Source: Streptomyces roseirectus
Lineage (GTDB): Bacteria > Actinomycetota > Actinomycetes > Streptomycetales > Streptomycetaceae
Reading direction: 5' to 3'
DNA length: 64,000 nt
NCBI RefSeq assembly: GCF_014489635.1
Contig: NZ_CP060828.1
Coordinates: 5,122,001-5,186,000, forward strand
Both the position numbers and the translations under genes were made by a program. The notes under the pieces were generated by a model, which was not told the origin of the DNA, searched no databases, and saw only the letters and a list, made by a program, of their open reading frames with translations. Positions 52,264 through 61,798 of the stretch are shown here, one piece after another. How positions within the stretch are numbered: position 1 is the stretch's first letter; the number at the start of each line of letters is the position of its first letter.

Positions 52264-53583
52264 CTACGCCCGGTACCCCCCGTACTGCGGGGGATATGGC
52301 CCCGTCGGTAGGCCGTAGGCCGGGGGGTGTTGCCAGGTGGGGTGGGGGTGCCAGGGGAAGGGGGCTGGGGTGGGGGGAGTGGTGGTGTGGGCCGCGTATT
52401 CGAGGGCGGGGCGGGTGGTGGGGCGGAGGGTCCAGAGGGTGGTGAGGAGGTGGTGTTCGAGGGTGACGAAATCCGTGGGGGCGTGGCCGAGGCGGCCTCG
52501 GCGGCGGAGTTGGGCGAGGGCGGTGGCGGTGGAGGTGTACTCCGCGAGGGTCTTCGCGGCCGGTTTGCCGAGGTAGTGCGTCGCGTACTCGCGGGCGACG
52601 CGGCGAGCCCGCATGGAGGAGAGGGCGAAGGGCTCGGCGGGGGAGAGCCAGCCGGCGGCGACGTATACGGGCAGCTCTTCGCGGAGTTGCCGCAGGCCAC
52701 GTCGGCGGGTCCAGAGGACGAGCCAGGTCAGCAGCCCGAACACCGGCACCATGAAGACGCCGTAGACGACGAAGAACCCGAGCGGACCGAAGTGCGCGGA
52801 GCCGTTCCACAGGGAGTGCATCCCCATCGCGAGGACCAGCCCGGTGAGGGGGAGCAGGACCCGGCGGGCGCGCCGGCGTTCGGGCGTGAGCGCGGAGAGT
52901 CCGAAGCCGATGCCCGTGAACACCGTGAACAGGGGATGCGCGAACGGCGACATGATCACCCGCACGAAGAACGTCGCCGCCGTCACCGACGCGACCCCGC
53001 CGTCCCCGGACAACTGGTCCGTCCCGAACGCCGAGCCCAGATAGAGGATGTTCTCGGTGAACGCGAACCCCGCCGCCGTGGTCCCCGCGATGACGACGCC
53101 GTCCACCAGCCCCGTGAACTGCCGCCTGCGGAACAGGAAGACGAGCAGGACGGCGGCGGCCTTGGCCGTCTCCTCGACGACCGGCGCTATCAGCGTCGCG
53201 CCGAGCGTGTCCGCGCCGTCCGGATCGGCCGTCGTGTTCGCTATCCACTGTGTCGTGAACGTGTTCGCGAGGATCGCGATCAGCGTCGCCGCGCAGGCGC
53301 CCCACGCGAACGCGAAGACCATGTTCCGCCAGGGCGCGGGGTCCGTCCGGTCCAGCCACCTGAACGCGGTGACGAGGATCGGGACCGGGAAGACGGCCAG
53401 CCCGAGCCCCACCAACAGGCCCTGCGTGCCGGTCTGTTCACGGACGAGCGCCAGGATGATCACGCCGGAGACCGCGAGGAGGGCGATCAGGGCGGTGTAG
53501 CGGACGGCGGGGCGTTTCCACCAGCGGGGGCGCAGCTCTTGGGGGTGTGGGGCGGGCGGGGGCGGCACGGCACTGGTCGACAC
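52264..53583 (-). CDS. PrsW-family intramembrane metalloprotease
   Basis: 439 aa with about eight or nine hydrophobic segments. Family motifs: EE (137-138, APVVEETAK), E177 (FAFTEN), H216 (SPFAHPLF) and H256 (MHSLWN). PrsW-type proteases cut membrane anti-sigma factors in Bacillus. A soluble C-terminal part (about 300-400) is followed by a Pro/Tyr/Gly-rich tail. Start GTG 53583 has a weak TTAGGG ribosome site. No anti-sigma gene is adjacent. Confidence 0.9.
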   Translation of the reverse strand: MSTSAVPPPPAPHPQELRPRWWKRPAVRYTALIALLAVSGVIILALVREQTGTQGLLVGLGLAVFPVPILVTAFRWLDRTDPAPWRNMVFAFAWGACAATLIAILANTFTTQWIANTTADPDGADTLGATLIAPVVEETAKAAAVLLVFLFRRRQFTGLVDGVVIAGTTAAGFAFTENILYLGSAFGTDQLSGDGGVASVTAATFFVRVIMSPFAHPLFTVFTGIGFGLSALTPERRRARRVLLPLTGLVLAMGMHSLWNGSAHFGPLGFFVVYGVFMVPVFGLLTWLVLWTRRRGLRQLREELPVYVAAGWLSPAEPFALSSMRARRVAREYATHYLGKPAAKTLAEYTSTATALAQLRRRGRLGHAPTDFVTLEHHLLTTLWTLRPTTRPALEYAAHTTTPPTPAPFPWHPHPTWQHPPAYGLPTGPYPPQYGGYRA

Positions 53584-53741
53584 GTCATTGACCCTAACGA
53601 GGGAACGGCTCCGCCGCGACGGGCCGAACGCCGGTGCGCGAGGGTGCCGTTCGCCGGGGGCGCCGCTCGCTGAGGCGCCGTTTGCTGAGGGCGCCGCCCC
53701 TCCCGGCCCTCAAGGACGCCGGTCCTCAAGGGCGTTGTTCC

Positions 53742-54572
53742 CTAAGGGCGTCGTTCCACCCGGCGGAACAGCAGGTCGTTCACCACGTGCCCCTTCTCGA
53801 TGCCCTGTGCCTCGAAACGGGTCAGCGGACGGAACTCCGGACGCGGCGCGAAACCGCCGTCCGTCCGCGTGTTCTCGAACTCCGGGTGCGCGTCGAGGAC
53901 TTCCAGCATCTGCTCCGCGTACGGCTCCCAGTCCGTCGCGCAGTGGACGACCCCGCCCGGCCGCAGCCGCGTCGCGACGAGGTCCAGGAACTCCGGCTGG
54001 ATCAGCCGCCGTTTGTGGTGCCGCTTCTTCGGCCACGGGTCCGGGAAGTAGACCCGCAGCCCGTCCAGCGCGTCCGGCTTCAGCATCTCCCGCAGCAGGA
54101 TGATCGCGTCCCCGTTGGCGACCCGGACGTTCGTCAGCCCGTTCTGCTCGGCGAGGTTCAGCAGGTTCCCCTGCCCAGGGGTGTGGACGTCCACGGCGAG
54201 CACGTTCGTCGCAGGATCAGCCGCGGCCATCTGCGCAGTCGCCTCGCCCATCCCGAACCCGATCTCCAGGACGACCGGCCGCTCGTCCCCGAACAGCTCC
54301 CGCAGATCGACGGCATGCCCGTCGATATCCAGCCCCCACCTCCCCCACAACCTCTGCAACCCCTCCGCCTGCCCCGCCGTGACCCTGCTCCGCCTCGGCT
54401 GAAAACTCCTGATCCGCCGCTCGAAGTGCGACCCCGCAGGATCCGCCTGCGGCCCATCAGGAAACCGCGGCTCCCCCCTGACCCGCCGCGCCCGCGCGAA
54501 GGCGGCGGCGACGTCGTCGGAGGACCGGTGCTCGGAGGACGGGGGCTCACTGGGATTAAGGGATTCAGACAC
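53742..54572 (-). CDS. trmB: tRNA (guanine-N7-)-methyltransferase
   Basis: 276 aa SAM-dependent enzyme that methylates G46 of tRNAs. SAM motif VLEIGFGMGEAT (about 101-112) and the TrmB signature VYFPDPWPKKRHHKRR. About 60 extra N-terminal residues, low-complexity, as in other actinobacteria. GTG 54572 has no ribosome site, but TAAAAT lies nine nt upstream, hinting at a leaderless message. Confidence 0.95.
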   Translation of the reverse strand: MSESLNPSEPPSSEHRSSDDVAAAFARARRVRGEPRFPDGPQADPAGSHFERRIRSFQPRRSRVTAGQAEGLQRLWGRWGLDIDGHAVDLRELFGDERPVVLEIGFGMGEATAQMAAADPATNVLAVDVHTPGQGNLLNLAEQNGLTNVRVANGDAIILLREMLKPDALDGLRVYFPDPWPKKRHHKRRLIQPEFLDLVATRLRPGGVVHCATDWEPYAEQMLEVLDAHPEFENTRTDGGFAPRPEFRPLTRFEAQGIEKGHVVNDLLFRRVERRP

Positions 54573-55048
54573 AGTGAGCCGATTTTACGGGGTGCGCCAC
54601 ATACCGGCTCGCGCAGCAGCACCTGCCGGCCTGCGAAACAGCACCTGCCGGCTCGCCCAGCCCTCTCCAGCCCGCCCGACGTTTGAGCCCGAGCCCCACC
54701 CAGAACCGCCCCCCACCCACAAGCCCCACCTCTCCACCGGCCCCAGCCCGCCCGACACTTGAGTCCAGGCCCCACCCAGGCCCGACCCCCACCCACAGCC
54801 TCCACTTCCCCACCCACCCAACTCCCTCCAGCACCCCTTCCCACCCACCCCAGCCCTCTCCAGCACCCCTTACCCCACATCACCTCCCCACCCCCCCCCC
54901 CACTTCCCCACCCACTCCCTCCAGCACCCCTTCCCACCCACCCCAGCCCTCTCCAGCACCCCTTCCCACCCACCCCCCCCCCCCCCCCCCCCCCCCCCCC
55001 CGCCGGCCGGGCGCTTGCGCCCGAGGCCCCTTAAGGGCCGAACGGGGT
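54573..55048. repeat. C-rich low-complexity patch with a 93-bp-spaced direct repeat and poly-C tract
   Basis: Nearly pyrimidine-only plus strand. A 50-bp block starting ACTCCCTCCAGCACCCC occurs at 54821-54870 and again at 54914-54963. C runs are 11 nt (54891-54901) and 29 nt (54973-55001). The minus strand is therefore rich in G runs able to form quadruplexes. Open frames here are artefacts of composition. Confidence 0.9.
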
Positions 55049-55067
55049 CCAGGGGCAGAGCCCCTGG
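55049..55067 (-). terminator. Hairpin CCAGGGGCAGAGCCCCTGG
   Basis: Perfect stem with short loop, about 70 nt downstream of lhgO. With its neighbour at 55075 it probably ends lhgO transcripts; such paired GGGGCNGAGCCCC stems are a frequent Streptomyces intergenic motif. Confidence 0.6.
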
Positions 55068-55074
55068 CGGGGTG

Positions 55075-55093
55075 GAAGGGGCGGAGCCCCTTC
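55075..55093 (-). terminator. Hairpin GAAGGGGCGGAGCCCCTTC
   Basis: Second perfect stem of the pair, about 45 nt downstream of lhgO. Confidence 0.6.
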
Positions 55094-55137
55094 GAAGGGA
55101 TGGGACGGGTAGGGGCGGCGGGGGCGAGAAAACCCCG

Positions 55138-56349
55138 TCACGCGGCCCGCAGCACATCCACCGCCCGCCGAGCCACCTCCCGCCCGATCGGCAGCGAGGC
55201 CGTAGCCGCAGGGGACGGCGCGTTCAACACGTGCACAGCCCGAGCCCCCTCCTGAATCAGGAAGTCGTCCACGAGCCCCCCGTCCCGCAGGACGGCCTGA
55301 GCCCGCACCCCCGCCTCGGCCCGCACCAGATCCTCGGCCTCGACCCCCGGCAACATCCGCCGCACCGCGTCGAGGAAGGCCGCCTTGGACACGGACCGGC
55401 GTATCTCCCCGGCGCCATACCGCCAGTGCCGCCGCCCCATCCGCCAGACCCCGGGCCAGGCCAGCGTCCCGGCGAGTTCGGCCCCCCGGACGACCCCCCA
55501 CCCGTACCCCTCCCGGGCAAGCGCGGGAACGGCGTTGGGCCCGACATGGACACCCCCGTCGATCCCCCGGGTCAGATGCACCCCGAGGAACGGAAACGCC
55601 GGATCGGGCACGGGATACACGAGCCCCCGCACGAGGGAGGTCCGCGTCAGCGAGTAGTACTCCCCCCGGAACGGCACGATCCGCACGGACGGTTCGTCCC
55701 CCACGAGCCGGGCGAGCGAGTCGCAGTACAGCCCGGCGCAGTTGACGAGCACGCGCCCCCGCACGACGTCCCCACGCGAGGTCTGGACGGCGACCCCGAG
55801 GTCGGCCCGCCGATCGGCACGGACGACCTCGGCCCCGTACCGCACCTCCGCCCCGGACGCCTCCGCGAGGACCCGAGCGACCCCGGCGTAGTCACAGATC
55901 CCGGTGGTCCCGACATGGATCGCCGCGAGCCCCCGCACCTCGGGCTCGTACTCCTGGATCTGCGCGCCCCCGAGTTCCCGCACGGAGATCCCGTTCTCCC
56001 GCCCGCGCTGCACGAGCGCGTGCAGCCGGGGCAACTCGGCCCGGTCGGTCGCGACGATCAGCTTCCCGGTGACCTCGTGCGCCACCCCGTACTCGGCGCA
56101 GAACTTGACCATCTCGGCCCCGCCCTGCACGGCGAACCGCGCCTTCAGCGACCCGGGCCGGTAGTAGATCCCGCTGTGGATGACCCCGCTGTTGCGCCCG
56201 GTCTGGTGCCGCGCGGGCCCGTCCTCCTTCTCCAGGACGACGACCCGCGTCCCGGGGGCGGCGCGACCGACGGCGTACGCGGTGGCGAGCCCGACGATCC
56301 CCCCACCGACGACGAGCACATCACAGTCGTACGAACCCCCACGGGCCAC
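55138..56349 (-). CDS. lhgO: L-2-hydroxyglutarate oxidase
   Basis: 403 aa FAD-dependent oxidoreductase of the DAO fold. Dinucleotide motif DVLVVGGGIVGLATAYA near the N-terminus, then HQTGRNSGVIHSGIYY, which is diagnostic of LhgO. It oxidises L-2-hydroxyglutarate to 2-oxoglutarate, a metabolite-repair step. GTG 56349 is preferred over the in-frame GTG 56358 since GGAGG is eight nt from the former and two nt from the latter. Confidence 0.92.
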   Translation of the reverse strand: MARGGSYDCDVLVVGGGIVGLATAYAVGRAAPGTRVVVLEKEDGPARHQTGRNSGVIHSGIYYRPGSLKARFAVQGGAEMVKFCAEYGVAHEVTGKLIVATDRAELPRLHALVQRGRENGISVRELGGAQIQEYEPEVRGLAAIHVGTTGICDYAGVARVLAEASGAEVRYGAEVVRADRRADLGVAVQTSRGDVVRGRVLVNCAGLYCDSLARLVGDEPSVRIVPFRGEYYSLTRTSLVRGLVYPVPDPAFPFLGVHLTRGIDGGVHVGPNAVPALAREGYGWGVVRGAELAGTLAWPGVWRMGRRHWRYGAGEIRRSVSKAAFLDAVRRMLPGVEAEDLVRAEAGVRAQAVLRDGGLVDDFLIQEGARAVHVLNAPSPAATASLPIGREVARRAVDVLRAA

Positions 56350-56405
56350 GAGCACCACCTCCGCCTCCGATAGTGCACTGCGCCACTGACAACGCCTTCA
56401 AACGT

Positions 56406-57830
56406 CTACGCCGGAGTCATCAGCAACGGCCGGGCCCGCTCCCGCAGCTCGACCACCCGGGGCTCGTCCCCGTACGGCTCCAGCCGGTGCAGGAGGTCCT
56501 TGACGTACTCGGTGGTCCGCGCGGACGAGATCCGCCCGGCGACCTCCACGGCCCGCACCCCCTGCTCGCAGGCCGCGTCGAGGTTCCCGGACTCCAGCTC
56601 GGCGACGGCGGAGACGACGAGCCGCAGCCCGTGCGAGCGCACGAACTCCTCGGTGGGCGAGGACAGCGCCTGCTCGGTGAACCGGCGCACCTGGCGCGGC
56701 GCCTTGAGATCGCGGTAGCACTCGGCGGCGTCGGCGGCGAACCGGTCGTAGGAGTAGAAGCCGAGCCAGGAGGGGTCGCTGTCGCCGTCCCGCGCGCGCT
56801 CCAGCCAGCCCTCGGCGGCGCGCAGGGCGGCCCCGGCGGCGTGCGCGTCCCCCGCGCGGGCGTGCGCGCGTGCCTCGACGAGGCGGAAGAAGCTCATGGT
56901 GCGGGCGGTGGCGAGGCCCCGGTTGCGTTCGAGGGCGGCCTGCGCGAGGTCGACGCCCTCGTCCCCGAAGCCCCGGTAGGTGGCCTGGAGGGACATGGAC
57001 GCGAGGACGTACCCGCCGAGCGGGACGTCGGCCGCCGCGCGCGCGAGGCGCAGCGCCTGGATGTAGTACCGCTGGGCGGCCTCCTGCTGGCCGGTGTCGA
57101 AGGCCATCCACCCGGCGAGGCGGGTGAGTTCGGCGGTGGCCCCGAAGAGCGCGCGCCCGACCTCGTCGGAATAGGCGCCGAGCAGCAGCGGGGCCGCCTC
57201 GACGCGCAGGCACTCGGGCACCATGGACGAACGCCAGTCGCCGCCGCCGTACTTGGAGTCCCAGCGGCGCGCGTCCTCGGCGGCCTCGCGGAGTTTGCGG
57301 ACGTCGCTGTGGCCGACTCTGACCGGTGCGCCCGCCCCGTCGGCGAGGGGTGCCTCGCGCGCGACGGTGCTGTCGGCCGGGGTTATCAGCCACCGGGAGG
57401 CGGGTGTCGCGTACGCGCTGACGGCGAACGACCCCGCGAGGGACTGCCAGATGCCCCCGGTGCCCGCGCGGCGGCCGGCGAGGTCGAGCCGGTACAGCTC
57501 GGTCGCGGAGCGGACGGCCTGGCCGACGTCCCGGGGGAACGCGAGGCCCACTTCGGGCGCGGGGTCGGCGTCGGCGAGGCCGATCTCGTGCAGCGGGACG
57601 GGCCGGCCGAGTTTCTGGCCGATCGCGGCGGCGATCAGGTGGGGCGCGGCGCCCTGCGGGACCATGCCCTTCGACACCCAGCGCGCCACAGAGGTCTTGT
57701 CGTAGCGCAGCGTCAACCCGCGTTGTGCGCCGAGGTCGTTGACACGCCGCGCGAGCCCCGCGTTGCTGATTCCCGCGAGGGCGAGAACGGCGCCGAGTTT
57801 TTCGTTCGGCCCGCGTTGCTCCCTGGACAT
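56406..57830 (-). CDS. Sporulation-associated / NsdA-like regulator
   Basis: 474 aa. N-terminal helix-turn-helix-like part ([19 protein letters not shown] ... [13 protein letters not shown], about 10-75) followed by a long helical, TPR-like region to the C-terminus ([16 protein letters not shown] and similar repeats). This architecture matches the NsdA/sporulation-associated protein family of Streptomyces, which affects sporulation and antibiotic production. ATG 57830 has GAGGGG nine nt upstream; codons further upstream look non-coding. Confidence 0.82.
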   Translation of the reverse strand: MSREQRGPNEKLGAVLALAGISNAGLARRVNDLGAQRGLTLRYDKTSVARWVSKGMVPQGAAPHLIAAAIGQKLGRPVPLHEIGLADADPAPEVGLAFPRDVGQAVRSATELYRLDLAGRRAGTGGIWQSLAGSFAVSAYATPASRWLITPADSTVAREAPLADGAGAPVRVGHSDVRKLREAAEDARRWDSKYGGGDWRSSMVPECLRVEAAPLLLGAYSDEVGRALFGATAELTRLAGWMAFDTGQQEAAQRYYIQALRLARAAADVPLGGYVLASMSLQATYRGFGDEGVDLAQAALERNRGLATARTMSFFRLVEARAHARAGDAHAAGAALRAAEGWLERARDGDSDPSWLGFYSYDRFAADAAECYRDLKAPRQVRRFTEQALSSPTEEFVRSHGLRLVVSAVAELESGNLDAACEQGVRAVEVAGRISSARTTEYVKDLLHRLEPYGDEPRVVELRERARPLLMTPA

Positions 57831-58559
57831 TGCGCCACCCCTCGACACAGACGGCTGCCGCGCTGGCATAACCACGCGGCATTCGTAAACCCAGCGTAGT
57901 TCGCCGCATCCCAAGCGTTAAGAGGCATTGTTCCGGTTGGCGGGATTGTTGCCCGTACGGAAGTGCGGGCTCCGTAGCGGTCCGTCGCGATGTGCTCCCG
58001 CTGTGTGGCCGTGCGCCTGCGTGTGCGCTCTTCTCCGGCCACCCCGGGAGCGCTTCGATGGATGGTGCGTGGGTCGGCCCGCTGTACTGGATCCAGTGGG
58101 CTGGGGGACACCGCCGCCTACATCCCCGCGGGCGGCGGAACGGTCCGGGGGGCGAACCCCGCCTCCCGGATCGCGCGCTCGCACAGGGTCGTGCGGGCTG
58201 TGTACGGAGCGTGTGCGCGGCTTTTCCAACAGCCGTGCGCACGCTGCGAGTTCGGCTGCGTATTTGGCCGAAAAACGCCCCTAGGAACGCCGGGTGATCA
58301 AGCCCCCGACCATGGGAATCGAGGGCGCACAGGGCGTTCGGGGGGAGCGTATCGGGGGCGCATTCACGTCGCGGGCGCGGGGGCGCACGCGGGAGCGCGT
58401 ACCGGGTGTGTGCCCTGGTGCGTGCGAGGTGCCCGCGGGTACCCACCTCGGCAACGGCACGCGCGCACAGGCGCGTTGCCCGGCCTCTCAGGCGATCTGC
58501 CTTCCCTCATGGGCGCGTTCTTCGTGGCAGCATGGTGACCGGTTCGTGCGGTGCACCGG
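57831..58559. other. Divergent promoter region without genes
   Basis: About 730 nt. The part near 57900-57960 is less GC-rich and has two ATTGTT direct repeats (57928 and 57948 area), likely belonging to the sporulation-associated gene's promoter. The rest is high-GC with no conserved frame. No lasso-peptide-like precursor ORF is recognisable. Confidence 0.5.
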
Positions 58560-58579
58560 TTGTCCACAGCCTGTGGAGG
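58560..58579 (+). promoter_or_regulatory. Palindrome TCCACA-GCC-TGTGGA embedding the ribosome site, plus one DnaA-box-like word
   Basis: TTGTCCACA (58560-58568) matches the preferred Streptomyces DnaA box. Its TCCACA pairs with TGTGGA (58572-58577), and GGAGG (58575-58579) is the ribosome site of the gene starting at 58585. The hairpin would mask it. Confidence 0.5.
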
Positions 58580-58584
58580 CGTCG

Positions 58585-60690
58585 ATGCGGTGGTTGGTGG
58601 GTTGGAGCATGACCGCCGCGGGGTCCGCCCCGGGCTTCGGCGACCCCTACGGCGGTTACGACGGCGGCGGCGCCGTCGGCCTGGACGGCGAGGTCGTCCA
58701 GCCGGTCGGCTCGCAGCTCCTGTGGGGCGACCCCGACCCCCTGTGGGCCGTCGGCGACTGGCGCCCCGACGAGATCCGCGTCGTCCGCGTCGACGCGCGC
58801 ACCAGGATCGCCGTCCTGGGCCTGTGCGGGGCCAGCGACGAGCAGTTGCGCATCGGGCTGCTGACGGCGCGCGGGGGCGCCCTGCGCCACCTCACCACCT
58901 GGCCCGGCAGCTACACGGCCGTCGTCCAGGTCGACCGCCGCGTCACCGTCTGCGGCGACCTCGCGGGCGCGCGCCCGGTGTTCCACACGCCCTGGGCGGG
59001 CGGGACGGCGTACGCGACGGCCGCGCTGCCGCTCGCCGACCTCGTCGAGGCCAACCTCGACTTCGGGCACCTCGCCGCGCTGCTCGCCGCCCCCGACGTA
59101 CCGGCCGCCCTCCTCGATTCGACGCCCTACGACGGTGTCCGCCGGGTGCCCCCGGGGCACGCGCTGGTGCTGCGCGCGGGCGCGCGTGAGGTCGTCGGGT
59201 ACGAGCCGGTCGCCTCCCTCGCCGTCGCCGCCGCCCCCATGGATTCGGACAGCGCCGTCGAGGGCGTGCGGGACGCGCTCGTCGAGGCCGTCCGGACGCG
59301 GCTGTCGGCACCCCGGCACGTGCCCGACATGGACCCCGGTCCCGTCCCCGGCATGGGGCCCGCCGAGCGGCGTGCCGCGCGCGGGATGCCCGTCCCCGGC
59401 ATCGGCGCGGACCTCACGGGCGGGCCCGCGTCCGGCACGCTCGCCCTCCTCGCCGCCGGCCTGCCCGGCATGCCGGGGACGCTGCTCGGTCACGGCACCG
59501 GCGCGGGCGAGCGCCTGCTCGCGGTCACCTTCAACGACCTCACGTCCCGGCGTCAGCAGGAGGAGCTGGAGCGCGCCGGCGAACTCGCCGCGAACCCCCG
59601 CCTCCACCACGTCGTCGTCACCGGCGACGCCGACATGCTCCCCTACGCGGCCCTGGACGGCCCTCTGACGGACGAACCCGGCCCCTCCCTCGTCCTGGCC
59701 GCCCGGCACCGCGCCCGCCTCGCAGCGGGCAGCGCCGACCACTTCACGGGGCACGGGGCCCGGCAGGCGCTCGACGCGAACCCCGCCCGCCTCGCGGACC
59801 TCCTCATGGACCGCAAACGCCGTCACCTCGTCCGGCCCGTCGCCGCGCTGACCAAGGCGGACGGCTCCGTCCTCGTGCCCGCGCGCGTGTACGGCGCCGC
59901 CCGCCGCCTCGCGCGCACGCCCTACGCCGCCGGTCTCGAATCCCTGGCCGACCGTCTCCTGTCCCGCCGCTTCGAGGACGTCCCCGGAGCCGTCGGGGCA
60001 TCCCTGGCCGCGCTGACCTGGGCCCCCGCCGGGCCCGCCGCCCGCTGGCTCACCGGCGAGGCCCTTGCTGAAGTATCGGTTCGCCTCCAGTCCGCCACGT
60101 CCCGTTCCGGCGCGGGCGGGCCCGGACAGAGACCCGGCGACCACCGTGCCCGCGCCGCCCTCGCCCGCCACGCCTCCGACCTCCGCGTCCTGGAACAGGC
60201 CACCGAGATCCGCTCCCAGCGGCTCCACGCGCCCTTCCTCGACAACCAGGTCGTACGCGCCTGCCAGGCGCTACCGGAAACGTTGCGCGTACAGCCGGGC
60301 GCACGCGCCTCGATCCTGCGCCGGGTCCTCAAAGCCTCCGGCGTGGGCGAGCTGCCCCCCGGCTGGGGCACCCCCACACCGGGCTCCGCCACCGCGACGG
60401 CCCGCGCGGGCCTGAGATCCGCCACGGGAAGCGTCCTCTCCCTCTTCGAGACACCCCTGCTCGCCGAGGCCGGACTGGTCGAGGCACGAGTCGTCCGCAA
60501 GGCGGTCCGCGACGCCGCCGCAGGCGAGCCGCTGCCCCTGGCCGGACTCGCCGACCTCGTCTCCCTGGAACTGTGGCTGCGGCGGCTGCTGGCGCGACGG
60601 GGGACGTGTTGGACGGGGACACCCGCGCGTGCGCGCGCGGTGCCTGCGGGGATCGCGCCGAGGCGGGGGGCGTTGTCGTCCGGGGGGTGA
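58585..60690 (+). CDS. Asparagine-synthetase / lasso-cyclase-like protein with degenerate PP-loop
   Basis: 701 aa. The N-terminal half resembles the glutaminase-like domain of lasso peptide cyclases (MRWLVGW; VCGDLAGARPVFHT at 122-135) but lacks the N-terminal Cys needed for glutamine hydrolysis. The PP-loop, normally SGGxDS, reads TGGPAS (278-283) with the ATP-binding Asp replaced by Ala. The C-terminal asparagine-synthetase landmarks remain (SQRLHAPFLDNQVVRACQALP). A Met/Gly/Pro-rich insert lies at 246-274. No leader peptidase, RRE or precursor is adjacent, so it is an orphan, perhaps a pseudoenzyme. Confidence 0.8.
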   Translation: MRWLVGWSMTAAGSAPGFGDPYGGYDGGGAVGLDGEVVQPVGSQLLWGDPDPLWAVGDWRPDEIRVVRVDARTRIAVLGLCGASDEQLRIGLLTARGGALRHLTTWPGSYTAVVQVDRRVTVCGDLAGARPVFHTPWAGGTAYATAALPLADLVEANLDFGHLAALLAAPDVPAALLDSTPYDGVRRVPPGHALVLRAGAREVVGYEPVASLAVAAAPMDSDSAVEGVRDALVEAVRTRLSAPRHVPDMDPGPVPGMGPAERRAARGMPVPGIGADLTGGPASGTLALLAAGLPGMPGTLLGHGTGAGERLLAVTFNDLTSRRQQEELERAGELAANPRLHHVVVTGDADMLPYAALDGPLTDEPGPSLVLAARHRARLAAGSADHFTGHGARQALDANPARLADLLMDRKRRHLVRPVAALTKADGSVLVPARVYGAARRLARTPYAAGLESLADRLLSRRFEDVPGAVGASLAALTWAPAGPAARWLTGEALAEVSVRLQSATSRSGAGGPGQRPGDHRARAALARHASDLRVLEQATEIRSQRLHAPFLDNQVVRACQALPETLRVQPGARASILRRVLKASGVGELPPGWGTPTPGSATATARAGLRSATGSVLSLFETPLLAEAGLVEARVVRKAVRDAAAGEPLPLAGLADLVSLELWLRRLLARRGTCWTGTPARARAVPAGIAPRRGALSSGG

Positions 60691-60707
60691 GCGGGCAGGG
60701 CCCTCGA

Positions 60708-60914
60708 TCAGGCGCTGAACTCTCCCGTCTTCACGCCCGTGAGGAAGGTTGCGAAGGCGGTGGCGTGGACGCTCAGGGCCGGGCCCGCCGGGTTCTTCGA
60801 GTCGCGGAGCGGGACCGTGCCGTGGATGGCGGCGAGGTTCGTGGCGACCTCGACGCACTGGCCGCCGTTCTCGCTGTACGAGGAGGTGATCCAGTGAGGC
60901 TGTTCGGTGTTCAC
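60708..60914 (-). CDS. DUF397 protein
   Basis: 68 aa. Typical DUF397 sequence: WITSSYSENGGQCVEVATN followed by VPLRDSKNP. These small proteins are nearly always paired with XRE/DUF5753 regulators, in systems related to BldB-WhiJ. It overlaps the XRE stop as ATGA, so the pair is coupled. Confidence 0.93.
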   Translation of the reverse strand: MNTEQPHWITSSYSENGGQCVEVATNLAAIHGTVPLRDSKNPAGPALSVHATAFATFLTGVKTGEFSA

Positions 60915-61798
60915 GGGGTGCCCTTTCGCAACTCTCTGATCATGGCCACGGAATCCGTTTGGGAAAGCGCTTCGGCCTGTAGCTGATAGTAGGCCGTCAA
61001 CAGGGGGACGACGTAGGTGTTGTCCCGCTCAAGATGGCCTCGCAGGGCGGACTCGGCGTACGCCACGAGTGTCCGGTCCGGCATGGTCAGCAGAGTGATC
61101 GGCAGGCTGACCGGCCGGTGCTCGCCCATGTCGAAGAGGGCGATCTGGAGATGGGTGTTCTTCAGCTCCGCGAACTCCAGCAGCCGATCCAACTGGGCCT
61201 TCATGACCCTGGGGTCACCCATGGGCCGACGGAGGCAACTCTCGTCCAGCACCGCGAAGATCTGCGGCGCGGGAAGCCGGAGCAGCGACGCCTGCCGTTG
61301 CGCGATGAGCGCGATCCGCTCCTCTGCCTGCGCACTTGTGATCACTCCCCGCTTCACGGCACTCCACGCGGAGACCTCCGCGTACTCAGGTGCCTGGAGC
61401 AGGCCGGGGATGACCCCTACCTCGTACAGCCGGATCTCGGCGGCCTTCGCCTCATGCGAGACCATCTGCGGGAACCCCTCCAGCAGCCCCCCGTTGTTCA
61501 TCTGCCGCCACCGACGTTCGAACATGTCCCCGGTCCCCAGGGCCCTGTCCATCAGTCGGGCCACTTGAAGAGTCGGCTTCTTGCGGGCGGTCTCCACGGC
61601 GGACATGTGCGAGCTGGAGAACCCCGCGCGGTCCGCCACCTCCTCCTGCGTGAGCCCCTGTTCCTCACGCACCTTGCGGAGTTGCGCCCCGAACTCGGCG
61701 TGCGGGGAACTGTCGGGGTCCAGTTTCTTGCGGTTCAACGGCGGAGTACCAACCTTCCGATCCGGTGGGCCAGTTGAAGGCTCCGGTGGCTCGACCAC
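60911..61798 (-). CDS. XRE-family regulator with DUF5753 domain
   Basis: 295 aa. Helix-turn-helix at about 36-92 (LRKVREEQGLTQEEVADRAG ... SHMSAVET), then the DUF5753 domain (EIRLYEVGVIPGLLQAPEYA at about 120-140 onwards). WhiJ-like; in these pairs the DUF397 partner is thought to antagonise the regulator. The start GTG 61798 is the first in frame, with only weak ribosome-site support. Confidence 0.9.
   Translation of the reverse strand: MVEPPEPSTGPPDRKVGTPPLNRKKLDPDSSPHAEFGAQLRKVREEQGLTQEEVADRAGFSSSHMSAVETARKKPTLQVARLMDRALGTGDMFERRWRQMNNGGLLEGFPQMVSHEAKAAEIRLYEVGVIPGLLQAPEYAEVSAWSAVKRGVITSAQAEERIALIAQRQASLLRLPAPQIFAVLDESCLRRPMGDPRVMKAQLDRLLEFAELKNTHLQIALFDMGEHRPVSLPITLLTMPDRTLVAYAESALRGHLERDNTYVVPLLTAYYQLQAEALSQTDSVAMIRELRKGTP

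Noticed and set aside
51380..52318. Plus-strand repeat protein with LLRSG/PAPFR/SVPAC motifs
   Set aside because: The motif changes each time a 16-bp unit shifts frame, which shows that the protein sequence is not what is being kept.
51320..53359. Long minus-strand frame with many AGTKQ-like repeats, overlapping the PrsW gene in another frame
   Set aside because: It runs through the minisatellite and is antisense-like in composition; PrsW motifs lie in a different frame, and no ribosome site or conserved domain supports it.
54158..55034. Gly/Trp-rich and Pro-rich open frames in the C-rich patch
   Set aside because: They are produced by pyrimidine-only repeats and cross the poly-C tract; no start signal or conservation.
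58560..58568. DnaA box as a sign of a replication origin
   Set aside because: A single box without the cluster of boxes or dnaA/dnaN genes expected at Streptomyces oriC.
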